A DNA stretch of 64,000 nt, taken from positions 29,227 through 93,226 of the forward strand of contig DIUW01000032.1 of assembly GCA_002423125.1 (NCBI GenBank), written 5' to 3'. This DNA is from Legionellaceae bacterium UBA6148 (GTDB taxonomy: Bacteria; Pseudomonadota; Gammaproteobacteria; Legionellales; Legionellaceae). The position numbers and the translations under genes are program-made. The stretch's first letter is position 1; each line of letters begins with the position of its first letter. The notes under the pieces were generated by a model. It searched no databases, was not told the DNA's origin, and was given only the letters and a program-made list of their open reading frames with translations. Positions 29,258-37,342 of this stretch are shown piece by piece.

Positions 29258-30328
29258 ATGAATATCAATCGACGCTTGATGCCTCTCTTATTAATTTTAA
29301 TTTTATTTCCATTGGTCAATGTACACGCCAACGCGATCGATAATTTACTCCCTTCTGAACGAAATACCATTGATGTATTCCAGCGAGCATCATCCAAAGT
29401 CGTTTATGTGCAGCGACTTGCAACAATTATGAATAAGCGAAAACGCGTACACGTGTCCGATGGCACGGGTTCTGGAATTATTTGGGATAATGCGGGTCAT
29501 GTTGTTACGAATTATCATGTTATAAAAGGTGCAGATAAACTACTCGTCAATGTGGATGATGTGTTGGTTTCTGCAAAAGTGGTCGGTGCAGAGCCACGAA
29601 AAGACATCGCTGTTCTTCACATCGAATCACCTAAAGTATTAGCCAAACTAAAAACATTTAAACCGTTTGCACTTGCACCAACACATAACCTGATTGTTGG
29701 TCAAAAAGCCATTGCGATTGGTAATCCTTTTGGTTTAGATCATACATTAACAATCGGTGTTATTTCTGCATTAGGTCGTGAATTTCCGGGTGTGGGAGGA
29801 GTGAATATCCGTGATGCGATTCAAACGGATGCGTCTATTAATCCTGGAAATTCGGGTGGTCCTCTTTTGGATAGTCAAGGTCGTCTTATTGGCTTAAACA
29901 CCGCTATTTTTTCTCAATCTGGCTCATCGGCAGGGATTGGTTTTGCGATTCCTGCAGATGATGTTGTGCGGGTTGCAACGCAAATTATAAAGCATGGTCG
30001 AGTGATTTTGGCGGGGATTGGTATCGAACGAGCGGATGTTGATGTTGCCAGACGCCTTGGCGTGACAAATGGCATCTTAATTGCCAGGACTCTTCCGAAT
30101 ACACCGGCGTCTAAAGCAGGGTTAGTGGTGACCTCGCGCGACAGATGGGGCCGAACACATTTGGGCGATGTGATTGTTTCAATCAACAATCATGCCGTTG
30201 ATAATTATGATAGTTTTTATAATGTGCTCAATTCAGTTGGCGTCGGTGAAGAAATATCCGTTACCTTAATGCGCAATGGAAAAAAAGTTCATCAGAAAAT
30301 TAAAACGATAGATATTGCGGCTTATTGA
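29258..30328 (+). CDS. DegP/DegS-like periplasmic serine protease (HtrA family, one PDZ)
   Basis: Envelope quality-control or stress-sensing protease. N-terminal hydrophobic signal or anchor (about residues 7-26), trypsin-like domain with the catalytic triad H87 (TNYHV), D116 (KDIAVL) and S199 (GNSGGPLL), and a single C-terminal PDZ (from about residue 255). At 356 residues with one PDZ it matches DegS or HhoB size more than DegP. The loop after residue 60 is lysine/arginine-rich. SD is AAGGA. It abuts the convergent yggS with no gap. Confidence 0.9.
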   Translation: MNINRRLMPLLLILILFPLVNVHANAIDNLLPSERNTIDVFQRASSKVVYVQRLATIMNKRKRVHVSDGTGSGIIWDNAGHVVTNYHVIKGADKLLVNVDDVLVSAKVVGAEPRKDIAVLHIESPKVLAKLKTFKPFALAPTHNLIVGQKAIAIGNPFGLDHTLTIGVISALGREFPGVGGVNIRDAIQTDASINPGNSGGPLLDSQGRLIGLNTAIFSQSGSSAGIGFAIPADDVVRVATQIIKHGRVILAGIGIERADVDVARRLGVTNGILIARTLPNTPASKAGLVVTSRDRWGRTHLGDVIVSINNHAVDNYDSFYNVLNSVGVGEEISVTLMRNGKKVHQKIKTIDIAAY

Positions 30329-31012
30329 TTAACGACTTCCAAAAATTGAAGTCCCAATTCGAACGATCGTACTCTCTGCGCGAATAGCGGCTTCAAAATC
30401 ATGGCTCATCCCCATGGATAAGGTATCCATCGAGAGACCTAGTTGCATATTGATAGCCTGCAGACACTGTGTGACACGTAAAAAAGACGTCACTTGTTTT
30501 TCGACATCTGTCTCTGGTTTAGGAATCACCATCAAGCCTCGCAATGCTAAACGTGGCAGTGCAGCAATATGAGCCGCAAGCGTTAACGCATCGTCACAAT
30601 GAACACCCGCTTTAGTTGGCTCATCGTCTACATTCAGTTGAATACATATATTCAGTTTAGGCCGATCATCAGGGCGAGCATGATTCAATCGTTCAGCAAT
30701 TATCGAATTGGATACAGTATGTACCCAATTAAAATGTTGAGCTATAGCGGTTGTTTTGTTCCGTTGAATTGAGCCAATAAAGTGCCAGTCAATGGGTAAA
30801 TGTGCTAATGCGTTGATTTTAATGAGCGCCTCTTGCAAGTAATTTTCACCAAAATCACGAAGCCCTGCATTGAATGCTTCAGTAATTGCATCTGCCGAGT
30901 GTTGTTTACTGACAGCCAATAATTGAACAGAATTTAATCGACGATGGTTGGATGTTTCTGCTTGCCGAATTAAGCGTTGAATTGCGTCAATACGTGTTTT
31001 TATAGTCATCAT
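30329..31012 (-). CDS. yggS: PLP-binding homeostasis protein (YggS/PROSC family)
   Basis: Binds and buffers pyridoxal phosphate in the cytosol. 227 residues, TIM-barrel like alanine racemase N-domain. The PLP lysine is in LLAVSKQ, followed by FGENYLQEA, DWHFIGSIQRNK and the C-terminal LSMGMSHDFEAAI and VRIGTSIFG. In many gammaproteobacteria yggS is divergent from pilT; here that neighbourhood is kept but the higBA module sits between them. Start could be either of two adjacent ATGs. Confidence 0.94.
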   Translation of the reverse strand: MMTIKTRIDAIQRLIRQAETSNHRRLNSVQLLAVSKQHSADAITEAFNAGLRDFGENYLQEALIKINALAHLPIDWHFIGSIQRNKTTAIAQHFNWVHTVSNSIIAERLNHARPDDRPKLNICIQLNVDDEPTKAGVHCDDALTLAAHIAALPRLALRGLMVIPKPETDVEKQVTSFLRVTQCLQAINMQLGLSMDTLSMGMSHDFEAAIRAESTIVRIGTSIFGSR

Positions 31013-31070
31013 TATTTTATTTTATTGTAACTATTAAACATTATAACAAAAATAGCATGATGTGTATGAT

Positions 31071-31106
31071 TTGATTCGCGGTGCGCAACAGGCTACAATT
31101 GTACAA
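31071..31106 (+). promoter_or_regulatory. higBA promoter with palindromic operator, likely leaderless start
   Basis: TTGATT (31071-31076), a 17-bp spacer and TACAAT (31094-31099) form a good sigma-70 promoter. The -10 is embedded in a perfect palindrome TACAATTGTA (31094-31103). Transcription should begin about 31106, the A of the higB ATG, and no SD is present, so the mRNA may be leaderless. The palindrome is a candidate HigA operator (inference). Confidence 0.65.
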
Positions 31107-31384
31107 TGATTAAATCATTTAAACACAAGGGTCTCAAACTTTATTTTGAGACAGGCGTTTGCTCTGGTATTCAAGCAAAGCATCAGAGTAAACTTAGAAT
31201 GCAGTTGACTGCGCTACATTCGGCTCGGTGTATTGAAGATCTTGATCTTCCAGGATATAACCTGCGCCAGCTTAAAGGACAACGCAAAGATTGTTGGTCA
31301 ATAACGGTGAATGGCAATTGGCGCATGACCTTTATTTTTGATGACGGCGATGCTTACATTGTCAATTATGAGGATTATCACTAA
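31106..31384 (+). CDS. higB: HigB-type toxin (RelE/ParE superfamily)
   Basis: Predicted ribosome-dependent mRNA endonuclease of a type II toxin-antitoxin system. 92 residues. The pattern LPGYNLRQLKGQRKDCWSITVNGNWRMTF is typical of HigB/Killer proteins, with the basic catalytic-site residues in RKDCWSI and NWR. In toxin-first order it overlaps higA by one base. It lies between yggS and pilT, genes that are usually neighbours, so the module was probably inserted there. Confidence 0.9.
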   Translation: MIKSFKHKGLKLYFETGVCSGIQAKHQSKLRMQLTALHSARCIEDLDLPGYNLRQLKGQRKDCWSITVNGNWRMTFIFDDGDAYIVNYEDYH

Positions 31385-31680
31385 TGATAATGCACAATCC
31401 ACCCCATCCAGGGGAGTTTATTAGAGAAACGTACATTATACCACTTGGAATAAGTTTGAGATCAGCTGCGGAGAAGTTAGATGTTTCACCATCTACTTTT
31501 TCAAGACTCATTAAAGGGGATGCTGATATATCGCCTATAATGGCATTGAAATTATCTAAGTCCTTTGGACGATCGGCTGAAAGTTGGATGCTTATGCAAG
31601 CTGAGCACGAGCTGTGGAAAGCCAGAAAAAAAGTTAATCTTAATCGAGTATCTGTAATTTATTTTTCTCGGTGCGCATGA
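31384..31680 (+). CDS. higA: HigA-type antitoxin (XRE family)
   Basis: DNA-binding antitoxin that should neutralise HigB and repress the operon. Begins with the family hallmark HPGEFIRE, then a helix-turn-helix ISLRSAAEKLDVSPSTFSRLIKG. 98 residues; a start at the second ATG (31390) is equally possible. The C-terminal helix ESWMLMQAEHELWKARKK matches HigA. It ends 4 bp before pilT, so read-through into pilT is possible. Confidence 0.92.
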   Translation: MIMHNPPHPGEFIRETYIIPLGISLRSAAEKLDVSPSTFSRLIKGDADISPIMALKLSKSFGRSAESWMLMQAEHELWKARKKVNLNRVSVIYFSRCA

Positions 31681-31684
31681 GTGC

Positions 31685-32719
31685 ATGAATATTACCGAAC
31701 TACTCCATTTGACCATTAAAAATAATGCATCCGATTTGCATTTATCCGCCGGCCTTCCCCCAATAATTCGCGTGGATGGTGATCTTCGACAATTGAATAG
31801 TCCTGCGCTTGATCATTCAGAAGTAGTCAACATTATTGACGATGTTATGAATGATAAACAGCGCAAGGAATATAACGATCATTTGGAGATCGATTTTGCT
31901 TTTGAAATAGAAAACATCGCTCGTTTCCGGGTAAACGCATTCAATCAAGCTAGAGGCGCTGCAGCTGTATTTAGGGTCATTCCTTCTAAAATTTTATCGT
32001 TAGAAGACTTAAATTTACCACCCATTTTTACTGAAATGGCGTCATATCCCAACGGGTTAATTTTAGTGACTGGCCCCACTGGTTCCGGAAAAAGCACAAC
32101 ACTGGCTGCGATGGTCGACTACATTAATGCCAATCGACAGGATCATATTTTAACCATAGAAGATCCCATTGAGTTTGTTCATACCAGTCATCAATGCCTT
32201 GTCAATCAACGAGAAGTTCATCGTGATACCTGCAGTTTTAGTGCGGCACTACGATCGGCATTACGCGAAGATCCTGATGTCATTTTGGTTGGTGAATTAC
32301 GTGATTTAGAAACCATGCGCCTTGCTATGACGGCGGCTGAAACCGGACATCTTGTGCTTGCGACTCTGCACACTAACTCAGCGACCAAAGCCATTAATCG
32401 GATTATTGATGTGTTTCCGGGTGATGAAAAAGCAATGATTCGCACCATGTTATCCGAATCATTACAAGCGGTTGTTGCGCAAACATTATTAAAAAAAACA
32501 GGGGGAGGGCGCATAGCAGCATTGGAAGTGATGATTTGTAATGCAGCCATTCGGAATCTAATTCGCGAGGACAAAATTGCTCAAATGTATTCCGCCATTC
32601 AAACGGGACAGTCACAAGGCATGCTTACCCTCGATCAACACCTAATGCAATTGGTCGATCAGAATATTATCACTCGTATAATCGCTCGAAATGCGGCGAT
32701 AAATAAGACATTGTTTTGA
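31685..32719 (+). CDS. pilT: Type IV pilus retraction ATPase PilT
   Basis: Hexameric ATPase that retracts type IV pili. 344 residues. N-terminal PAS-like domain starts ITELLHLTIKNNASDLHLSAG. Walker A is GPTGSGKSTT, the Asp box/Walker B region includes ILTIEDPIEFVH and DPDVILVGELRD, and the PilT AIRNLIRE motif is present near residue 285, which separates it from PilB. Closest to the yggS-linked PilT of other gammaproteobacteria. It is directly preceded by higBA. Confidence 0.95.
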   Translation: MNITELLHLTIKNNASDLHLSAGLPPIIRVDGDLRQLNSPALDHSEVVNIIDDVMNDKQRKEYNDHLEIDFAFEIENIARFRVNAFNQARGAAAVFRVIPSKILSLEDLNLPPIFTEMASYPNGLILVTGPTGSGKSTTLAAMVDYINANRQDHILTIEDPIEFVHTSHQCLVNQREVHRDTCSFSAALRSALREDPDVILVGELRDLETMRLAMTAAETGHLVLATLHTNSATKAINRIIDVFPGDEKAMIRTMLSESLQAVVAQTLLKKTGGGRIAALEVMICNAAIRNLIREDKIAQMYSAIQTGQSQGMLTLDQHLMQLVDQNIITRIIARNAAINKTLF

Positions 32720-32736
32720 ATTTTGGAATTGATATT

Positions 32737-32766
32737 TGACAATGTTTATACTGAAATAGTAAAATT
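32737..32766 (+). promoter_or_regulatory. Sigma-70 promoter for the mntA-like gene
   Basis: TTGACA (32737-32742), an 18-bp spacer and TAAAAT (32761-32766) upstream of the MNT gene, which starts at 32798 with AAGG as SD. The consensus -35 suggests strong expression. Confidence 0.6.
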
Positions 32767-32797
32767 TAATACAAACTAATATTAATTTTGTAAGGTT

Positions 32798-33193
32798 ATG
32801 CATATTACCTCACATATATCTTTTCTAAAAAAAGAACTTTTTGATTTACAGGGCGTTTATTTATTTGGTTCTGTTGCAACAGGATCTGAAACAGAGCATA
32901 GCGACATTGACATTGCTGTATTATGCTCACGACGTATTGATCCAAAAATCAAGATCAAATTAACCAATCAACTTGAAGATACACTGCAAAAAAATATTGA
33001 TTTCATTGAATTACGGTTTGTGAATACGATATTACAAGAGGAAATCTTACGTACTGCAAAACGCATTCTCACCGTTGATGAACTCGCCTGTGAGAAATAT
33101 GAGGATTATATTTTTTGTAGCGCGATGGACTTTCGTGAGTTTCGAAAACCTCATGCCCTTGAAATTATTGCACGAGGAAATGTTTATGGATGA
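32798..33193 (+). CDS. mntA: Minimal nucleotidyltransferase antitoxin (MntA type)
   Basis: Predicted antitoxin of a HEPN-MNT module, which in characterised pairs adenylylates the HEPN toxin. 131 residues. The nucleotidyltransferase motif is VYLFGSVATGSETEHSDIDIAV with G24-S25 and metal ligands D36 and D38; the third acidic residue is probably D68 in KNIDFIEL. The intact gene overlaps by 7 nt the start of a HEPN toxin gene that is cut short after about 19 residues, so this antitoxin is now probably an orphan. Confidence 0.85.
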   Translation: MHITSHISFLKKELFDLQGVYLFGSVATGSETEHSDIDIAVLCSRRIDPKIKIKLTNQLEDTLQKNIDFIELRFVNTILQEEILRTAKRILTVDELACEKYEDYIFCSAMDFREFRKPHALEIIARGNVYG

Positions 33194-33302
33194 TGTATTA
33201 TTAGATAAATTTGCAAGCTTAGAACGATGTTTAATGCGTGTAATGACTGTCGTCCCGGAATTTAGCGCGACTTGGCGAGCCTGCGAGATTAGTCGTGCTT
33301 AA
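33187..33302 (+). pseudogene. hepT: HepT-like HEPN toxin, truncated by repeat sequence
   Basis: MDDVLLDKFASLERCLMRV (from ATG 33187) matches the very N-terminus of HepT toxins. At about 33243 the frame runs into dispersed-repeat sequence (GTCGTCCCGGAATTTAGCG) and stops at 33302. The HEPN domain core and its R-x4-6-H catalytic motif are missing and are not found downstream. This is therefore a 3'-deleted toxin next to an intact antitoxin. Confidence 0.75.
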
Positions 33303-33345
33303 TGTCCGGGATCCATTTCTCAATTGGCACAGTGTCATTGGGAAA
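33240..33345. repeat. Dispersed repeat related to family B (partial, diverged)
   Basis: GTCGTCCCGGAATTTAGCGC, a short spacer, then GTCCGGGATCCATTTCTCAATTGGCACAGTGTCATT in two pieces. The GGGATCCATTTCT-(g/c)-AAT and GCACAGTG-(c/t)-CATT parts match the centre of the family B repeats at 9764 and 41935. It lies exactly where the HepT frame breaks and separates it from the SNF2-like gene. Confidence 0.65.
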
Positions 33346-33365
33346 CGTATTTAGAAGACGTAGCA

Positions 33366-34811
33366 CTACCCATTAAAAATCTCTGTAAAATCCTCCCATT
33401 TTAATTGATTGAGGAAGTCAGGCGTTGTTTTTCCAAGGGCGTCAGCGAGTGCAGTTTTATTTTTCTTTAAAACCTCCATCTTTTCTTCAATTGAATTCTC
33501 AGAAATGAGGCGTAAAACGGTCACCTCTTTTTTCTGGCCAAAACGATGTAAGGGATCAATGGCCTGTTTTTCAACGGCTTCATTCCACCAAGGATCGGCA
33601 ATAATACAAACATTGGTATTGGTTAAATCAATTCCAACACCACCGACTCGTAAGCTAATCAAAAGGACTTTAATCGTGGTATTGGATTGAAATAAGGTGA
33701 TTTCTCGATCACGATCAATGGTCTCACCATCCACATAACTATGACGGATTTCAAGACGCTTCATCTTATCCGACAAACCTCTTAACAACCCTAAAAACTG
33801 CGAAAAAACAACGATCCGATGGTCGCGATCAATAAGGATTGGAATGTGATCGCAGAGGTAGGCGATCTTATTCGATCCACAGTTTTGAAATTGCTCAGAA
33901 AGTAATTGTTGTGGATGAATGGCTACTTGGCGTAAACGCATTAATCCTTCTAAAAAAAAGCTTGCCTCTGTTTCAGTCGGTCGATCATGCTCTGCTTGAT
34001 GTTGAGCGATTGCATTACGGTAGACTTCTTGTAGCTCTTGATATAAGCGAGCTTGATCAGGAATCATCGGTAAAATAATTTCTTCGACTGTTTTGGGAGG
34101 CAATTCAGGTAATACATCTTCTTTCAATCGACGTAATACAAATGGATGCAACGCGCGTTGTACTAAATCACGTATTGCTTCTGGATTTGCTGAAGAGGCG
34201 CCCCCCAAGCTCAATTGGGCATAATGAGTCATGAAATCTAATGCTTCAGGTGCGATAGTTTGTTCAGTTTGTGTGATTAATTTAGCATCCAATGCCCATA
34301 ACGCCCACTCCTCAGAGTAACGTAATCGTGCTTTCAATTGTATGGGATCTGCGATTTCAAGTGAGGTCTTTTCAGATGCCAAGCGCAAGCGTTTTGCACG
34401 CGCAAGCGCCCATAGTACTGCATTGATGATTTCATTGGAGTCTAATACAACGGAGGCGTCATCATGGCAAAAATGTGCTGCAAAAAACATAACCCAAGCA
34501 TGATCAAAGCGACTCAATGAGAGATGGCTACATAAATGACTAAACGATGGAACTCTGTAGGTGGTGATGTCATTGACAAAATAGGGCACTAATGTCACGT
34601 GCGTTGAATGAGTGTTTTCTGCTATCACCCATTCAATATAGGTCGTTTGGCGAGGTCCATCCAATAGTGTAGGCAAATGAGCAAGTAGAGGCGATGCTTG
34701 ATGATACGATGCTGCTTCCGGCAATAAAAGCAGCATCTCTTGCCAGTTTTCGCGTTGAAAAGAAGACGTTGATCCGCTAAAACTAAGGCGCGATTTAAAA
34801 TCGTTATCCAT
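33366..34811 (-). pseudogene. SNF2-family protein lacking the N-terminal ATPase lobe
   Basis: The C-terminal half (from about residue 200) is a SNF2/Swi2 helicase C lobe: HPFVLRRLKEDVLPELPPK, IVVFSQFLG, VLLISLRVGGVGIDLT and ADPWWNEAVEKQA. The first 200 residues resemble the pre-helicase part of such proteins. The entire lobe with Walker A and DEAH is absent: LSLGGASS leads straight into the post-DEAH region. Motif VI reads QAIDPLHRFGQ, so the first arginine of DRxHRxGQ is proline. An in-frame internal deletion of about 300 codons is the simplest reading. ATP-driven activity is not expected, although the frame stays open for 481 residues. Confidence 0.75.
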
Positions 34812-34853
34812 CGCATTCGGTCACTATAGACGGCGTTGTTGTTTTTATAGTCA

Positions 34854-36188
34854 CTAATTGCGATTGAGATCGTTGCTGCTCGTCATTTGGGTTAAAAAAA
34901 CTCGCTCTACGTAGGGTTTGATGATGGCCAATTTATCCATTGGTGTCACAACTAATAACTGCAATCCTAACTGTTTAAAAAGCGCTAGCGCATATTGTGA
35001 ATTTTTATCATCGGATTTACTGAATGCTTCGTCAATGACAACAAAGCGGAACGATTTCTCTAAGGATGTTTCGCGATTGAGGCCATATTGATAGGCTAAT
35101 GCGGAGGCTAAAATGGTAAAGGCTAATTTTGCCTTTTGTCCACCCAATAAACCGGCTGAGTCCGAGTAAAAATTCACTTCTTCGTGGTTTTTTTGTGACA
35201 GCTCTACCATAAAAAAATCAGTCCAGTTACGCACATCAGTGACTCGCGCACTCCACTTCATGTCATTTTTTAAGTGCATAATGATGGCGCGAATGCGTTG
35301 GAAACTTTCTTCTAAATCCAATTCTTCTTGCTGCGATCCTTTCATCTGAATGGCATTGCGCAACATGGCCTGGAGTTCGCGTATTTCTGGTGATTTTGTC
35401 TTCGTCATGCGAATTTGCACATAGGTTGTATCGCTATAGGCAATATTTTTTAAAGAGGTATTGAGATGTTCAATGCTTTCTTTGATATTTTCTGCATTGA
35501 TTTCCAATGTCGATTTGAAGGCGGTTAAGTCAGTGATCATACTTTTGCTAATCAATTTTTTAAAGCGAGCTTCATGCGTTGGTAAATCTTCTTTTTTTAA
35601 AGTCTGGTATTTTTGTAGGAAGGCGGGCAAGTCATCGAGAGAAGCTTCCATATCGATACTTATTTCTGGAAATTTTGCTTTAAATGCGGTCATTTTGCGT
35701 GTTAAGCTAATTCCGAGTTGATGTTTTGACTCAGATAGACTCGCCAAGTTTGCACGCAGCATTTCTGCTAGTCGCCCTTCTAGTTCGAGGTCCGTGCTGG
35801 CTGTAGTTTTGGTTGATATTTTAGTGAGTCGTTGTTTAATCTCAGCATCTAGTAATTCATCGACCAATAGGTTATCTAGTACAATACGGCTCCTTTCCAT
35901 CTGAACGGGTATTTTCTCCAATTCATTGCGAATAACAGCTCCTTGTGCCAATGCGTCATCTCGATCTTTTGCAACGATTTTGAGTTCTTGTTGCAGTGCA
36001 TTGATTTCTTTCGTCTCTGGCTTTTTCAGCAGTGACTCACGCTGTGACTGAAGCGATTTTATCTTTTGTTCCCAGAATGCGGTATTGACGAGTTCAAACG
36101 AATCAAATAATTGACGTTCACGTGAACGTGCTCGCTTGAGTGCCCAGCGAAGCGGCTTGCGGCTTTTAGGAAATAGATTTAACCGCAT
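34854..36188 (-). pseudogene. C-terminal half of a JetC-like SMC ATPase (Wadjet remnant)
   Basis: SMC/MukB-like protein of which only the distal coiled coil and C-terminal ATPase head remain. Residues 40-330 are coiled coil. The head has the signature SAGLLGGQKAKLAF and Walker B RFVVIDEAFSKSD, followed by LQLLVVTPMDKLAIIKPYV, as in JetC of Wadjet plasmid-defence systems. The N-terminal head with Walker A, which would precede residue 1 in a ~1100-residue protein, is missing, and jetA, jetB and jetD are not nearby. The ATG at 36188 is probably internal or secondary. Confidence 0.75.
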
Positions 36189-36278
36189 TTTTAATCACAG
36201 CCATCTCAAATAGATCGTTTTATAGAGCTTGGCGACTGTGTTACGATAGAGCTTTCACTGGCAAAGATCCTCGCACCC

Positions 36279-36689
36279 ATGTCTATTTCAATTACTATAT
36301 TACAACGTGCACTCGATAGTCTGGAAAAAGGGCTCGTACGTGCTCAAAAATCACCATCTGATCTAGAAGTAAGAGATGCTTGCATTCAACGATTTGAGTA
36401 TACCTATGAGCTCTGTATAAAGCTTATTAAACGCTATATTGAACAGGAAATGCCAGTTCCAGAGCCCGTTGATCAACTCAATTATCGAGACTTGCTTCGA
36501 ATAGCTTATGAGATAGGGTTATTACGGGCAGTTGAACCTTGGTTCCAATATCGAGAAGCAAGAAATCAAACGAGTCATGCCTATGATGAAAATAAAGCAA
36601 AAAATGTGTACCAGTGCTTGCCCGACTTTGCACAAGACACTCATTTTGTTTTATCAGAACTGGGCAAGCGCCTAAGGATCTGTAAGTGA
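36279..36689 (+). CDS. HEPN toxin/nucleotidyltransferase substrate-binding protein (HI0074 family)
   Basis: HEPN-domain protein of 136 residues that pairs with the next gene. The HEPN catalytic motif R-x4-H is present as R95-NQTS-H100 in REARNQTSHAYDE, and the N-terminal helix LQRALDSLEKGL is typical. Expected to be an RNase toxin or a scaffold bound by the MNT partner. The stop overlaps the partner start (TGATG), so the two are translationally coupled. This module is intact, in contrast to the one at 32798. Confidence 0.88.
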   Translation: MSISITILQRALDSLEKGLVRAQKSPSDLEVRDACIQRFEYTYELCIKLIKRYIEQEMPVPEPVDQLNYRDLLRIAYEIGLLRAVEPWFQYREARNQTSHAYDENKAKNVYQCLPDFAQDTHFVLSELGKRLRICK

Positions 36690-36982
36690 TGCTTCAGCTG
36701 ACTGAAAAAGATCAGGCATTAGTCGATGCAATTTTAAAAAAGCACATCCCGCGTCGTCATGTTGTTGTATTTGGATCAAGAACAACGCCAATGGTCAAAC
36801 CACACTCAGATTTAGATCTGTGTATCCTTGGGAAAACACCCCTTTCCCTCTATCAATTGGCCCAACTTAGAGATGCCTTTGCTGAATCAGCCCTACCTAT
36901 GCGTGTTGATATTGTTGACTGGGCAGTAGCCACGCCAGAGTTTAAGAACATTATCAAACAAAATGCGTTTAAATTACGTTGA
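36689..36982 (+). CDS. Minimal nucleotidyltransferase, partner of HEPN protein (HI0073 family)
   Basis: 97-residue MNT protein with the motif VVVFGSRTTPMVKPHSDLDLCI: the GS pair and two metal-binding aspartates (SDLDL), with a further aspartate in MRVDIVDW. The likely start is the ATG at 36689, which shares a base with the HEPN stop; a GTG lies one codon earlier. Forms the antitoxin/modifier half of a type HEPN-MNT pair, in HEPN-first order. Confidence 0.88.
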   Translation: MLQLTEKDQALVDAILKKHIPRRHVVVFGSRTTPMVKPHSDLDLCILGKTPLSLYQLAQLRDAFAESALPMRVDIVDWAVATPEFKNIIKQNAFKLR

Positions 36983-37118
36983 CAATTTCTTTCGATATCG
37001 CCGAGGATTGACTTAGGAGCGTGACCGATGGGTATAATGCCTATTTTAAATTCGCTCATCCGCCTCAGGTTGCTAGGCAACGTCACTGAAGTTTTCCTAG
37101 GTTTAAGATTAGTTTAGG

Positions 37119-37217
37119 CACAGATTTTACAGGTTACTTCGATCTGCCCCCTCTCCCGCGCGAGGAGTCTGAATGGTATGATGCCCCCCTTCGCGGGAGA
37201 GGGCTGGGGAGAGGGGA
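37119..37217. repeat. Dispersed repeat family C, copy 2
   Basis: Shares GATTTT, TTACTTCGATCT, CCCCCTCTCC, GCGCGAGGA, TTCGCGGG and TGGGGAGAGGG in order with 28181-28282. Forms a long hairpin by pairing of the CCCCTCTCC and GGGGAGAGG ends. It lies in the 360-bp gap between the HEPN-MNT pair and the TOTE-type gene. The rest of the gap shows no gene. Confidence 0.7.
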
Positions 37218-37342
37218 TGTTACGAATGCACATGCTTGATGGTTTTATAAAGATTAAGCTCTCCTGGAGTGCGCCTGCAGAAGAAAAAGTGCCTGTGAAT
37301 CAGTCCAGTAGCAGATCGCAGTAAATTCTAGGATAATTAGAA

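Noticed and set aside
34854..36188. A functional Wadjet system
   Set aside because: JetC is missing its Walker A head and no jetA, jetB or jetD is present.
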